From: an uncultured Methanobrevibacter sp.
Lineage (GTDB): Archaea > Methanobacteriota > Methanobacteria > Methanobacteriales > Methanobacteriaceae
Length of the DNA: 32,192 nt
Assembly (NCBI RefSeq): GCF_947170395.1
Contig: NZ_CAMVTE010000028.1
Span: 1 to 32,192, forward strand
Reading direction: 5' to 3'
The notes under the pieces are model-generated. The model worked only from the letters and a program-made list of their open reading frames with translations, had not been told where the DNA came from and made no database searches. Below, in pieces: positions 1 through 8,782 of this stretch (positions within the stretch are counted from its first letter, which is position 1; each line of letters starts with the position of its first letter). The position numbers and the translations under genes were made by a program.

Positions 1-10
1 ATTTACATAG

Positions 11-63
11 ATTATCTAAAATAATCATAAAATTATCTAATATGATAATATAGTATTATCTAA
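11..63. repeat. three direct copies of ATTATCTAA
   Basis: The 9-mer ATTATCTAA occurs at 11-19, 32-40 and 55-63, with start-to-start spacing of 21 and 23 nt, about two helical turns. The stretch is very AT-rich, so some repetition is expected by chance. It lies beyond the 3' end of guaB and could be an operator array for a gene outside the window, or simply AT-rich spacer. No function is claimed. Confidence 0.4.
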
Positions 64-130
64 TATTTAAAGGTTTGCTTAAAATCAGTTAATTCAAGAA
101 AAACATAATTTTTTCAATAAAATATAAATA

Positions 131-191
131 ATTTTGATGAGAACACACTTCCCCCTATAAATCAACTATTTTATTGGATTCCCATCAAAAT
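131..191 (-). ncRNA. long hairpin element downstream of guaB
   Basis: Read on the minus strand, ATTTTGATGGGAA at one end pairs with TTCTCATCAAAAT at the other over 13 consecutive pairs with one G-U. A UCC next to the first arm can pair with GGA inside the G-run before the second arm, leaving an AGUGUG bulge and an AT-rich loop. It starts about 22 nt after the guaB stop, so it would lie in the guaB 3' untranslated region. The loop is too long and no T-run follows, so a simple terminator is unlikely. It could be an mRNA-stabilising 3' structure or a small RNA. The pairing is seen; the role is not known. Confidence 0.45.
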
Positions 192-212
192 ATAATAATA
201 AATGATACCCAA

Positions 213-1697
213 CTATTCAAGAGTTGGATAATTTGGACTTTCATTAGTAATTAACAAGTCGTGAGGATGGGATTCCTTAATACCACTGCTTGTAATTCTA
301 ACAAAGTTTGCTTTTTCTTTCATTGCAGCAATGTCCTTTGCACCACAATATCCCATGGAAGATTTCAATCCGCCGACCAGCTGGAAGAGGATTTCTGCAA
401 TTGTTCCTCTGTATGGCACTGCACCTTCGATTCCTTCAGGAACATATTTTGTGTGGTTCATTTTACTTTTGTTGCCTTGGAAGTATCTGTCGGATCCGCC
501 ATCAAACTCACTGGTCATTGCGCCCATGGATCCCATTCCACGGTATTTTTTGTACTGTTTACCGTTCATGACAACAATATCTCCTGGAGCTTCAAGGGAA
601 GCTGCAAGTAAGTTTCCAAGCATTACTGCATCTGCACCGGCACCGATAGCTTTTGCAACATCACCTGAGTATCTGATACCACCATCTGCAATTACAGGAA
701 CACCAGTGTCAGCTGCAGCATCAGCAACATCTGAAATGGCGGTAAGCTGAGGCACTCCTACACCTGCAACAATACGGGTGGTACACATTGAACCCGGACC
801 GATACCTACTTTAAGCGCATCGACACCCATGGAAATGAGGTCTTCTGCAGCCTGGGCTGTTGCAATATTACCGACACATAATTCAGCATCAATGTTATCT
901 TTAATGGTTTCGGTAAATTTGACCACATTCATGTTATGGGCATGAGCGCAGTCAATTGAAATGATATCCGCACCGGCCTGGTCAAGTGCCATTGCCCTGT
1001 CCAAATCAAACGGACCGCAAGCGGCAGCAACCAGAAAGTCACCGTTTTTATCACGTGCTGCATTCGGGAATTGATCCTGGTTTAAAATATCCTTGATGGT
1101 AATGATTCCAACCAGTTTGCCGTCGGAAACAACAGGAAGTCTTTCAACCTTATTATCATAGGCAACATTCAATGCCTCTTCGGCACTGACTCCTTCTTCA
1201 ACGGTAACTACATCTGAAGTCATTATATCCTTGATTGCGGTGGACGGTTCGGATTTTAAGACCGGTCTGATATCCCTTTTTGAGATAATTCCCATAATCT
1301 TATCACCGTCAACAACAGGCAATCCGCTGATGAGTTCGTTGTGCATTAAATCTTGAGCTTCAGCAACAGTGGAATCCGGAGAAATAGTTATAACATCACG
1401 GATTGTTAAATCTTCAGCATTCTTAACTTTTTTAACTTCTTCAACTTGTCTTTCCAATGACATGTTTCTGTGAAGAACTCCGACACCACCCTGTTGTGCC
1501 ATTGCAATTGCAAGGTCAGCTTCAGTTACAGTATCCATAGCTGCACTTAAAACTGGAATGTTTAATTTAATTCCTTTACCCAATTCGATTTTGGTATCAA
1601 TGTCTTTAGGTTCCACATAACTTGCGTTAGGAGTTAAAAGAAAATCATCAAAAGTGAAAGACATTCTTGCTTCTTGAACTTTTTTTGAATATGACAT
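213..1697 (-). CDS. guaB: IMP dehydrogenase
   Basis: Catalyses NAD-dependent oxidation of IMP to XMP, the committed step of GTP synthesis, in the cytoplasm. The 494-residue length is normal for the full enzyme. The TIM barrel starts with [11 protein letters not shown] and is interrupted by a pair of CBS domains at about residues 95-205. The catalytic cysteine is Cys305 in GPGSMCTTR, followed by the flavin-independent phosphate site ([14 protein letters not shown]) and the mobile flap with an Arg-Tyr pair in SDRYFQ. The ATG is preceded by GGGTG at good spacing. It starts 13 nt after the stop of mfnB, so the two are probably cotranscribed. A long hairpin follows the stop codon. Identification is secure. 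Confidence 0.97.
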   Translation of the reverse strand: MSYSKKVQEARMSFTFDDFLLTPNASYVEPKDIDTKIELGKGIKLNIPVLSAAMDTVTEADLAIAMAQQGGVGVLHRNMSLERQVEEVKKVKNAEDLTIRDVITISPDSTVAEAQDLMHNELISGLPVVDGDKIMGIISKRDIRPVLKSEPSTAIKDIMTSDVVTVEEGVSAEEALNVAYDNKVERLPVVSDGKLVGIITIKDILNQDQFPNAARDKNGDFLVAAACGPFDLDRAMALDQAGADIISIDCAHAHNMNVVKFTETIKDNIDAELCVGNIATAQAAEDLISMGVDALKVGIGPGSMCTTRIVAGVGVPQLTAISDVADAAADTGVPVIADGGIRYSGDVAKAIGAGADAVMLGNLLAASLEAPGDIVVMNGKQYKKYRGMGSMGAMTSEFDGGSDRYFQGNKSKMNHTKYVPEGIEGAVPYRGTIAEILFQLVGGLKSSMGYCGAKDIAAMKEKANFVRITSSGIKESHPHDLLITNESPNYPTLE

Positions 1698-1710
1698 AAA
1701 TTACACCCTA

Positions 1711-2424
1711 TTAAAATGAATCACATAATTCCTTAAGCTCGGCTACTGCGGTGTGGTGTATCTTACCGGTATTTCTGTCACCGCCGACACATGCTGCACC
1801 TCTGATACCTACAACATCACATCCGATGTCATGCAGAGGTTTTAACTGGTCCTTTTTAACAGAACCTGCAAGTGCAGTCAAAAGCCCATAGCCGTGAGCT
1901 TCATCAACAAATTCTTTTAGCTGATCAATATCTAAATAATCAAATAATGTATGACCGTCTTTAACTGCAGTGTCAAGCATTGCCAAATCGCAACCTGCAT
2001 CCTTAGCCACTTTTGGAATTTCCATAGGGCCAACAGCACCGACACGATGAGCATCAGCATAGCCTGCAGCTACAATAATTGTATCTTCACTAATATCTTT
2101 TACAGTTTTTACAACATTTTCCATGACTTCAACAGCTTCATCATGGTCTTTTGTTCCGTATAATCCGACTTTAATGTAATCTGCTCCTGAAACGTGAGCA
2201 CCCATTGCCGCAAGAGAAACTGTACCAGGTTTGTAAGGCACATCCCCTAAAGTAGCACTGACAAGCTTGTCTTCAGGAGTCAATTCCCTAATTTCCTTAA
2301 TAACCCATGGGAAATTAGCGCCTAAGGAACCTTCCTTAGGATTTTTTACATCAACAATGTCTGCTCCACCTTTTATAGATTCTAGAGCTTCTTCATGATT
2401 TATAGGACTTATTAATAGAAGCAT
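1711..2424 (-). CDS. mfnB: (5-formylfuran-3-yl)methyl phosphate synthase
   Basis: Condenses two glyceraldehyde-3-phosphate molecules to the furan precursor of methanofuran, the first C1 carrier of methanogenesis. The 237-residue protein (old name DUF556) opens with [13 protein letters not shown] and has Lys27 in [13 protein letters not shown] and Lys155 in [11 protein letters not shown], the positions known as catalytic lysines in the Methanocaldococcus enzyme. The start has a GGGAGGAAA ribosome binding site. It is first of a two-gene unit with guaB. Placing a methanogen coenzyme gene before a purine gene is a lineage marker for methanogens. The function is assigned from family knowledge plus conserved lysines. 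Confidence 0.95.
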   Translation of the reverse strand: MLLLISPINHEEALESIKGGADIVDVKNPKEGSLGANFPWVIKEIRELTPEDKLVSATLGDVPYKPGTVSLAAMGAHVSGADYIKVGLYGTKDHDEAVEVMENVVKTVKDISEDTIIVAAGYADAHRVGAVGPMEIPKVAKDAGCDLAMLDTAVKDGHTLFDYLDIDQLKEFVDEAHGYGLLTALAGSVKKDQLKPLHDIGCDVVGIRGAACVGGDRNTGKIHHTAVAELKELCDSF

Positions 2425-2477
2425 TTATTTCCTCCCAATAAAATATAATTTTATAATATAATAATATTACTTCTTTA

Positions 2478-2487
2478 TTATTTATAA
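2478..2487 (-). promoter_or_regulatory. predicted TATA box for mfnB-guaB
   Basis: On the minus strand TTATAAATAA lies about 55 nt upstream of the mfnB ATG, giving a predicted transcript start near 2455 and a roughly 30-nt leader that carries the GGGAGG ribosome binding site. The 2425-2514 gap holds nothing else recognisable except the T-tract following the next gene's stop. Confidence 0.4.
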
Positions 2488-2514
2488 TAGTATTGGTTTT
2501 TTAAAAAAAATTAG

Positions 2515-3717
2515 CTAATATGGTGAATCGTTTTGAGAAACATTGTCTTTAATTATTCCATGAGCCTTCGGATAAAATCCTACATCAGTAGATAATTTTC
2601 TCATGTTTTCAATGATTTCATTTGTCGGAATGGCTACAGGACAGTTTAAGGTGCACAATCCGCATAACGTACACATGTAAAGGCCTGAATTATAGCATGT
2701 CTCATCATCTTCTAGGAATTTGGACATTGCCACTCCACGACCTCCGAGATAATTGTTGAATCCGAATTCATTTCCCACCGCATTATAAACCGGACAGTGA
2801 ACAACACAGTTGCCGCAGCCTATGCAATAGAGACATTCCGGAGTCGCTTCACTTCTTCCGTTATCCAAAAGAATCACAACAACCCTTTCAGCACCGTACA
2901 TATTTTTTAGAAGTTTCTTTTCAATATCCGCTGTTTTTGACGGACCTGAAATTACGTTCATATATGATGTGACATAGTTTCCGGTTGCAAATATTGTTTC
3001 AAGTTTAACAAGAGAGATTGCATCTTCCAAACAAGGTACAATTTTATCGATTCCAGCTACAATTATATGCAAATCTTTCAGAGAAACTATTGAAATATTG
3101 CCCTCATTGTGAACCATTACAAGGGACCCTTCTTCGGCAGCTATAGCATTGGCTCCACTTATACCTACATTGGCATCTTTTAGTCGGTTTAGCACATCTT
3201 GCCTTACAGTCTGCATGATTTCACGAGCTTCAGGATTGACGTTAACATCCAAAGATTCATTGACAATGTCTGTGATTTTGGAAATGTTCAAATGAGAAGC
3301 GGGACCTGTCGGATGAACCGGTTTGTTGTCAGTCTTTTTAAGCTGCAGGATTCTATCTCCCAAGTCAGTTTCAACAACGTCAATGCCGCTATCTGCCAGA
3401 TGCCCTTTAAGATTGATTTCACCTAAGGTATTTGATTTGGCCTTGGCAATGGATTTTGTTTTGTAGTGTTTGAGCAATTCATCAATAATATTTAATGCAT
3501 CCTGGGCGGTTTTGGCAATGCTTACTTCAATATCATTGCGCTTAAATGACTCCAACGCCTGATTAAGCAGTTCGGAATTATTTTCAATTGAATATCTTTT
3601 TATTTCACGAACTCGGGATTCGAGTCTTTTGGTGGATTGTGAATCCTTGATGTCATTTGATCTTTTCTTAACTGTGTTAAATGACTTTCTCATTGTTTCA
3701 AGTTCACTATCCTTCAT
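2515..3717 (-). CDS. LutB-like LUD-domain / 4Fe-4S ferredoxin oxidoreductase subunit
   Basis: Cytoplasmic iron-sulfur protein related to the LutB subunit of lactate-utilisation complexes. The N-terminal two thirds resemble the LUD domain (GISGANAIAAEEGSLV and VAGIDKIVP are characteristic), followed by two cluster motifs, CLYCIGCGNCVVHCP and CTLCGLCTLNCP, near residues 295-365. An upstream in-frame ATG exists at 3729, but the ATG at 3717 is preferred because GGTGA sits 5 nt before it; that gives 400 residues. It overlaps the upstream CCG-domain gene by 11 nt, so the two products probably form one enzyme. No LutC follows. Substrate unknown: lactate is one possibility, but a methanogen-specific role in electron transfer is equally plausible. 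Confidence 0.8.
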   Translation of the reverse strand: MKDSELETMRKSFNTVKKRSNDIKDSQSTKRLESRVREIKRYSIENNSELLNQALESFKRNDIEVSIAKTAQDALNIIDELLKHYKTKSIAKAKSNTLGEINLKGHLADSGIDVVETDLGDRILQLKKTDNKPVHPTGPASHLNISKITDIVNESLDVNVNPEAREIMQTVRQDVLNRLKDANVGISGANAIAAEEGSLVMVHNEGNISIVSLKDLHIIVAGIDKIVPCLEDAISLVKLETIFATGNYVTSYMNVISGPSKTADIEKKLLKNMYGAERVVVILLDNGRSEATPECLYCIGCGNCVVHCPVYNAVGNEFGFNNYLGGRGVAMSKFLEDDETCYNSGLYMCTLCGLCTLNCPVAIPTNEIIENMRKLSTDVGFYPKAHGIIKDNVSQNDSPY

Positions 3718-4375
3718 CAATCTCACCATATTTCACTAAAAATTCACATAAATCAAGGACTTCCAGATCATCATTTTCCAGATTAAGCTTACAGAACGGA
3801 CATGGGGTTATTAAAATATCACAATTGGTTTCTTTTGCCTGGGCGATTCTTGCTTTTGCCATTTGATTGGCTATTTCCGGATAGGCTGACTTTACACCGC
3901 CACCGGCACCACAGCATAAGCTGTTTTCACGGATGTTTTCCATTTCAACAAGATTTACAAGAGATCGGATAACCTCTCTCGGTTCGTCAAACACTTCACA
4001 ATGCCTTCCCAGATGACAGGAATCATGATAGGTAACGTCAAAATCCCTTTTTGAAAACTCAAGTTTGCCTTTGCTAATCAGTTCATTTAAAAATTGAGAT
4101 ATATGGATTACATCCAAACCTTCATAATCATCTTTTAGAGTCTTATAACACCCGGCACAGGAAGTCAGAATCTTTTCACCTTTGAGAATTTCATTATTCT
4201 TTTGGATTTGCTTTCTGGCTTCATCCTCAAAACCTGTTCTAAGTAAAACTGACCCGCAGCATTTTTCATCTTCAAGAACATGATAGTCAACATTTGCCTT
4301 TTTCAAAAGACATTCTGTTGCTTGTGCAATACCTGTTTGTTTTTCACGAGCTGTGCAACCTCTAAAATACAACAT
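3707..4375 (-). CDS. CCG-domain Fe-S oxidoreductase (LutA/HdrB/GlpC-like)
   Basis: A 222-residue protein with two copies of the cysteine-rich CCG module used by HdrB, HdrD, GlpC and LutA to bind a noncubane or [4Fe-4S] cluster. The first has CCGSVLLRTGF and CAGCY; the second has YHDSCHLGR, LCCGAGGG and CPFCKLN. It has no ferredoxin motifs of its own; those are supplied by the overlapping downstream LutB-like gene. The start lies 3 nt after the DUF2304 stop and has GAGGAATAA as ribosome binding site. The pair resembles LutA plus LutB, or a split HdrD. Electron carrier and substrate cannot be told from sequence. Confidence 0.8.
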   Translation of the reverse strand: MLYFRGCTAREKQTGIAQATECLLKKANVDYHVLEDEKCCGSVLLRTGFEDEARKQIQKNNEILKGEKILTSCAGCYKTLKDDYEGLDVIHISQFLNELISKGKLEFSKRDFDVTYHDSCHLGRHCEVFDEPREVIRSLVNLVEMENIRENSLCCGAGGGVKSAYPEIANQMAKARIAQAKETNCDILITPCPFCKLNLENDDLEVLDLCEFLVKYGEIDEG

Positions 4376-4378
4376 AAA

Positions 4379-4726
4379 TTATTCCTCTTCATCCTCAAGA
4401 GTGATTTCATTGTTCAGTGCAACTTCCTTTACAATCTTGTTCAAATCATTTTGCATCTTATCCACAATGAAATATAACTTTAACACGGTGTAAAACAATA
4501 TTACAAATACTAAAATAATTACAAAGTCCAGACCCCGTGTTATACCGAACATACTGGCAAATCTGGTACTGACCTCAGGGAAGATGGAAAATATACTGAC
4601 AAAAATCCAGAATATTGTCCATAAAACAACAGTGGTAAGAGAATTTTTTCCCTTAAGATACCTTGCAACAAACCATACAATGGCTATAATTGATATAATC
4701 GGAAATATAAAAGCATATAAAAACAT
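4379..4726 (-). CDS. DUF2304 family membrane protein
   Basis: A 115-residue protein with three predicted membrane segments (about residues 3-20, 30-48 and 65-88) and an acidic C-terminal tail ending in EDEEE. The segment TRGLDFVIIL followed by a helix with YFIVDKMQNDLNKIVKE fits DUF2304. Genes of this family often follow dolichol-phosphate-mannose-synthase-like glycosyltransferases, as here, with 9 nt between the genes, so it probably assists the enzyme at the membrane. GGTGATAAT precedes the ATG. The biochemical role is not established. Confidence 0.8.
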   Translation of the reverse strand: MFLYAFIFPIISIIAIVWFVARYLKGKNSLTTVVLWTIFWIFVSIFSIFPEVSTRFASMFGITRGLDFVIILVFVILFYTVLKLYFIVDKMQNDLNKIVKEVALNNEITLEDEEE

Positions 4727-4735
4727 ATTATCACC

Positions 4736-5440
4736 TTAAAATTGATGTTTAATCATCTGAAGCAATATTTTAAATGCAACAACAACATTTGTACCCTTAG
4801 CCTGAGTTTCAGGAGTGTAAATTGTTTCGATTGGAACTTCAGCAAATGGAATATCATTATCGTTAATTTCACGTATGAATTCTGAAGAAATCAGATATCC
4901 GGTAGCATTGATGCTAATCTTGTTTAAAGCATCAAGAGTCAATGCCCTGAAACCTGTCTGGGAATCGCTTACATCTACCCTATAAAATATTCTGGTTAAA
5001 AGATTCATGATTGCATTTGCAAAATTTCTTGTAAACGGCATGTCCTTAAGAGGTCTTACGCCTATGACGGCTTCAGCTTCACCAGTCACTAACGGTTTGA
5101 TTACATCATCCAAATCGTCTGCGGAATGCTGTCCGTCAGAGTCCATACTCACAATATATTTGGGATTGAATTTTAAAACAGCATCAAAACCTGTCTGTGT
5201 TGCAACACCAACACCACGATTAATCAGTAAAGAAAAAACATGAATCTGGTCGGGATATTTCTTTTTTGACTGCATAATGACATCCAGAGTATTGTCTGAA
5301 GAACCGTCATTGACAATGACCATATTATATCCCTTCTCGGCAATAGCTTCTATTACCGGCTGGATTCTTGTTGCCTCATTATATGCCGGAAGAACAACAT
5401 ATGTGGCATCCTTATCTTCTGCTGTTATTTCATATTCCAT
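4736..5440 (-). CDS. family 2 glycosyltransferase, dolichol-phosphate mannosyltransferase-like
   Basis: Transfers a sugar from a nucleotide donor, probably to a polyprenyl phosphate, for cell-surface glycan or glycoprotein assembly. The GT-A fold is shown by VVLPAYNEATRI at the N-terminus, IVNDGSSDNT for nucleotide binding and the metal-binding DSD at residues 100-102 in MDSDGQHSADD. The SQTGFRAL motif near residue 160 is typical of DPM1-like enzymes. At 234 residues it lacks the C-terminal membrane helices of GtrB, so the neighbouring DUF2304 protein may provide membrane attachment. It starts 12 nt after ribC. Exact sugar and acceptor are unknown. Confidence 0.88.
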   Translation of the reverse strand: MEYEITAEDKDATYVVLPAYNEATRIQPVIEAIAEKGYNMVIVNDGSSDNTLDVIMQSKKKYPDQIHVFSLLINRGVGVATQTGFDAVLKFNPKYIVSMDSDGQHSADDLDDVIKPLVTGEAEAVIGVRPLKDMPFTRNFANAIMNLLTRIFYRVDVSDSQTGFRALTLDALNKISINATGYLISSEFIREINDNDIPFAEVPIETIYTPETQAKGTNVVVAFKILLQMIKHQF

Positions 5441-5452
5441 GTTACACCTTAA

Positions 5453-5917
<465 letters not shown>

Positions 5918-5945
5918 TCACCTTATGAAAAATTATGTTTCTATT

Positions 5946-5953
5946 AATATAAA
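5946..5953 (-). promoter_or_regulatory. predicted TATA box for the ribC operon
   Basis: TTTATATT on the minus strand lies about 35 nt upstream of the ribC start, predicting a short leader containing the GGTGA site. The inverted repeat at 5971-6003 lies just upstream and might double as an operator. Confidence 0.45.
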
Positions 5954-5970
5954 TGTTTAATTAAAAAGAG

Positions 5971-6003
5971 AAGTATTATCAATTTTAACTGCGAGTAATA
6001 CTT
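5971..6003 (-). terminator. terminator hairpin of the cbi operon
   Basis: AAGTATTA and TAATACTT form a perfect 8-bp stem with a 17-nt loop; on the minus strand the second arm is followed by CTCTTTTT. It lies about 50 nt after the cbiO stop. The right arm contains AGTAATACT, the reverse complement of the 9-bp palindrome repeated four times at the metal ATPase promoter, so an operator role for ribC is an alternative. Confidence 0.5.
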
Positions 6004-6051
6004 TGTGAAATAAATTTATGAAAAAATTATTTTACAAAAAAATAATGGAAA

Positions 6052-6885
6052 TTATTTATTTAAAATTTCTAAAAACTTATCCTTAGCTTCGTCAATAGTT
6101 AAAGGATAATCCCCTTGCATATCAAAGCCCTGTTCAGCTTCAAGCTGTTGGAATAGCTCAGTAACAATAGGTACTTTCAAATTAGCCTGTTCGAGAATTT
6201 CAGGTTGTGCAAAAATCTCTTTAGGTGTACCTTCACCAATCAATATTCCATCAACCAAAACAAAGACTTTATCAGCATAGTTTGGAACCAAATCCACTTC
6301 GTGAGTTGAAATGATGATTGTAATTCCTTCTTCATTGAGCTCATTTAACAGCGTACTTAAATTAACTACACCCTGCGGGTCGAGACCTGCAGTAGGCTCA
6401 TCCAAAACCATTATTTCCGGTTTCATTGCAAGAATACCTGCAATAGCCACTCTTTTCTTTTGACCTCCACTTAAATGGTGAGGAGCAGTCTTTTCAAATC
6501 CGCTCATACCAACACGTTCTAAAGCATCAGTTACCCTTTGCTGAACCTCTTCCATGGATAATCCCAAATTTAAAGGGCCAAAGGCAACATCTTCCTCAAC
6601 GGTCGGTGCGAATATCTGATCATCAGGGTTTTGAAATACAATACCTACTTTCTGTCTGAATTTGAGCAAAGATTTTTTGTCATACTTTAACTCTTCCCCA
6701 TCGATAAAGACTTGGCCTTCATCAGGTTCGTAAATTCCGTTCAAATGCAGAAACAAAGTAGATTTACCGGCACCGTTTTTACCTAAAAGAGCAACCATCT
6801 GCCCTCTTTCAACTTTTAAACTTACTCCTTTCAGCGCCTGATAATCCTTATTGTATGAATATTTAATATTTTTAACTTCTAACAT
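6052..6885 (-). CDS. cbiO: cobalt ECF transporter ATPase CbiO
   Basis: ABC ATPase that powers cobalt uptake for the corrinoids of methyltransferases. It shows Walker A LLGKNGAGKST, the Q-loop in IVFQNPDDQIF, signature LSGGQKKRVAIAG, Walker B IMVLDEPTAGLDP and a switch histidine in IISTHEVDL. The frame stays open upstream to 6975, but the start at 6885 (MLEVKNIKY) is chosen because GGGAGGAAT lies directly before it and it falls one nucleotide after the cbiQ stop. This gives 277 residues, the family norm. Last gene of cbiMNQO, followed by a hairpin terminator. Confidence 0.95.
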   Translation of the reverse strand: MLEVKNIKYSYNKDYQALKGVSLKVERGQMVALLGKNGAGKSTLFLHLNGIYEPDEGQVFIDGEELKYDKKSLLKFRQKVGIVFQNPDDQIFAPTVEEDVAFGPLNLGLSMEEVQQRVTDALERVGMSGFEKTAPHHLSGGQKKRVAIAGILAMKPEIMVLDEPTAGLDPQGVVNLSTLLNELNEEGITIIISTHEVDLVPNYADKVFVLVDGILIGEGTPKEIFAQPEILEQANLKVPIVTELFQQLEAEQGFDMQGDYPLTIDEAKDKFLEILNK

Positions 6886-6886
6886 G

Positions 6887-7579
6887 TTATTCCTCCCTTT
6901 TCGGTTCATAAAGTGGAAGTTCACCAGTATAGCCCCTTGAATCCAGAGCAAATTGAAGTGTTTCACTTTTATCAAGAGACCTTAAAAATATTGTACTTGT
7001 AAGAGCGCCTAATGATTTGAAAGACGACCAGTAGGAATGGTATCCTAATCTTGTATCCTGTGCCTTTTGCATAGTATCTATTTCGTTTAAGAAAATGAAT
7101 ATTGCATTATACATTAAAAGACCGATTTCGATCATGATTTTTGGAACTTTTAGAGTTGCCAAACAGTGCAATATTTTTGCAATAGGAGTTGTTAAAGCCA
7201 AAAATCCCAAACATGGGAAACATCCCATTACTCTAAAGAATGTGTAAACAGCATAATGAAAAGAATCGGCTGTTACAACAATTCCGAAAAAGCCTATTTC
7301 AAAAATCACTTCCCCTTTTCCAAAAAAGAACATTAAAAACAAACAGGTAATGACAAGAAACGCAACAGGAATTGTTAAAAATTTCAAATAGGACCAAATG
7401 CTTATCCTAGCTATTGCCAAAATAACAATAGACATTACAACGAAAATCAATACGTCAAAATATAGATTATCAAGTGCCAATGTAACTATTAACAAAATTA
7501 TTGTCAAAAACAATTTAAAATAAGGATTTGTCTCTGTTAATTCATTGTGATGCGCAATATAATCCATATCAAATTTCAT
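6887..7579 (-). CDS. cbiQ: cobalt ECF transporter membrane subunit CbiQ
   Basis: The T component of the energy-coupling-factor transporter, joining CbiO to the substrate-specific CbiM/N. It is a 230-residue membrane protein with about five hydrophobic segments between residues 25 and 130 and the coupling-helix region TMQKAQDTRLG near residue 165, the A-R-G-type motif that contacts the ATPase. It follows cbiN by 40 nt and ends one nucleotide before cbiO. GTGAT precedes the ATG. Assignment is strongly supported by gene order. Confidence 0.93.
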   Translation of the reverse strand: MKFDMDYIAHHNELTETNPYFKLFLTIILLIVTLALDNLYFDVLIFVVMSIVILAIARISIWSYLKFLTIPVAFLVITCLFLMFFFGKGEVIFEIGFFGIVVTADSFHYAVYTFFRVMGCFPCLGFLALTTPIAKILHCLATLKVPKIMIEIGLLMYNAIFIFLNEIDTMQKAQDTRLGYHSYWSSFKSLGALTSTIFLRSLDKSETLQFALDSRGYTGELPLYEPKREE

Positions 7580-7619
7580 AATATCACTAAAAAAAGAAAA
7601 AAGAAAGAATAAAAATTAA

Positions 7620-7907
7620 TTATTCTTCTTTACTTTGTCCTCTCCAGTAACCGAAGAAGTAACCAATAATGATTGCTCCTATAGCTGCTTGAAGAGCGAA
7701 TAATAAACTTTCTATTTCACCACTAGGTGGCTCCCAAATAGATGAAAACCATGGTTCAAAGTTAGTTGCTTCAATTTGTTCACTTGCCGCATCATCAGAT
7801 CCACCAAAGTATCCATCATCTTCCCCGTGACCATTATACATTGCTAATGGTGCAATGAAAATAATTGCGCAGACAACTGCTAAAATTATTAATGTTGATG
7901 TTTTCAT
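7620..7907 (-). CDS. cbiN: cobalt transport accessory protein CbiN
   Basis: Small subunit with two membrane helices that loads cobalt onto CbiM. The N-terminal helix (MKTSTLIILAVVCAIIF) is followed by an extracytoplasmic acidic loop and the family hallmark PWFSSIWEPPSGEIESLLFA before the second helix. Presence of CbiN rather than NikN/NikL points to cobalt rather than nickel. An upstream ATG at 7928 would overlap cbiM; the ATG at 7907 is preferred because GGTGATAAAT immediately precedes it, giving 95 residues. Confidence 0.93.
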   Translation of the reverse strand: MKTSTLIILAVVCAIIFIAPLAMYNGHGEDDGYFGGSDDAASEQIEATNFEPWFSSIWEPPSGEIESLLFALQAAIGAIIIGYFFGYWRGQSKEE

Positions 7908-7917
7908 ATTTATCACC

Positions 7918-8583
7918 TTATGCTTCATTAGGAGCTAATGCATTAAGTTTATCTAACAATTTTGGTTTGTAAGCTTTTAATCTATCCCAGATAATTACAG
8001 TTAAGATACCTTCACCGACTGCTAATGGTACTTGAGTTACTGCGAAGATAACTAAGAAGTTAGTTAATGCAGTTCCAAAAGTAGGAGCAGGGAATGCGAA
8101 AGCTAATTGGAATGAAGTAGCTACATATGTTAATAAGTCTCCTAAAAATGCTGCGAAGAAAATAGCAATAGTAGAAGATACATTAGCTTTTGTTAATCCT
8201 TTGTATATAAGCCATGCTGCTAAAGGTCCTACGATACCCATAGATACAATGTTTGCACCTAAGGTTGTTAATCCTCCGTGAGCAAGTAAGATTGCTTGGA
8301 AGAGAAGTACAATAGTTGCTAATACTGCAGTTACTGCAGGACCAAATAATGCTGCACCTAATCCGTTACCACAAGGGTGAGAACAACTTCCAGTAACAGA
8401 AGGTAATTTCAAAGATGATAAGACGAACATGAATGCACCGCTTACTGCAAGTAAAGCTTTGGATTCAGGGGTTTCATCTACAATTTTTTTGATTTGATAT
8501 AAACCAAATGCAACCACGATGAATGCTACGACGAACCATATTATACACCAGGTCAATGGTAAATATCCTTCCATAATATGCAT
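7918..8583 (-). CDS. cbiM: cobalt ECF transporter substrate-binding subunit CbiM
   Basis: Membrane S component that binds the cobalt ion. The protein starts MHIMEGYLP: in CbiM/NikM the N-terminal Met-His and a conserved His build the metal site, and here a second site segment [18 protein letters not shown] is present. There are about six hydrophobic segments in 221 residues. GGAGGAATT precedes the ATG. It is first in cbiMNQO and codes with a preference for highly used codons. Upstream there are inverted repeats around a TATA-like sequence that may be a metal-responsive operator. Confidence 0.95.
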   Translation of the reverse strand: MHIMEGYLPLTWCIIWFVVAFIVVAFGLYQIKKIVDETPESKALLAVSGAFMFVLSSLKLPSVTGSCSHPCGNGLGAALFGPAVTAVLATIVLLFQAILLAHGGLTTLGANIVSMGIVGPLAAWLIYKGLTKANVSSTIAIFFAAFLGDLLTYVATSFQLAFAFPAPTFGTALTNFLVIFAVTQVPLAVGEGILTVIIWDRLKAYKPKLLDKLNALAPNEA

Positions 8584-8605
8584 AAATAAATTCCTCCAAA
8601 TAACC

Positions 8606-8675
8606 TATCAATATAATTTGATATATTACTCAATAAAAATTTAAATTATAATTAAATATTATTAAAGTTTTATTG
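8606..8675 (-). promoter_or_regulatory. inverted repeats at the cbiM promoter
   Basis: CAATAAAA (8631-8638) and TTTTATTG (8668-8675) form a perfect 8-bp inverted repeat flanking a TTTAAATT TATA-like sequence on the minus strand. Closer to the gene, TATCAA and TTGATA with a 6-nt spacer (8606-8623) lie near the expected transcript start. Both are placed where a repressor of cobalt uptake would act. No known regulator motif was matched. Confidence 0.35.
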
Positions 8676-8697
8676 ATAATGATATTATATACCTTAT

Positions 8698-8752
8698 TAT
8701 ATATAAATATTATTAGTAATACACTAAACAAAATTTAGTCAAACCTAAATTA
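8698..8752 (+). promoter_or_regulatory. predicted pyrF promoter with palindrome
   Basis: TATATATAAAT at 8698-8708 is a strong TATA candidate, predicting transcription from about 8730. AATTTAGTCAAACCTAAATT at 8733-8752 is a near-perfect palindrome overlapping that start. It shares CCTAA half-site letters with DtxR-type operators but lacks the matching G on the left arm. Confidence 0.4.
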
Positions 8753-8782
8753 TTTAATTGAAAAATAAAAAAAGATGATACC

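Noticed and set aside
6886-6975. Upstream start for cbiO at 6975
   Set aside because: It would overlap cbiQ by nearly 90 nt; the ATG at 6885 has GGGAGG directly before it and matches the family N-terminus.
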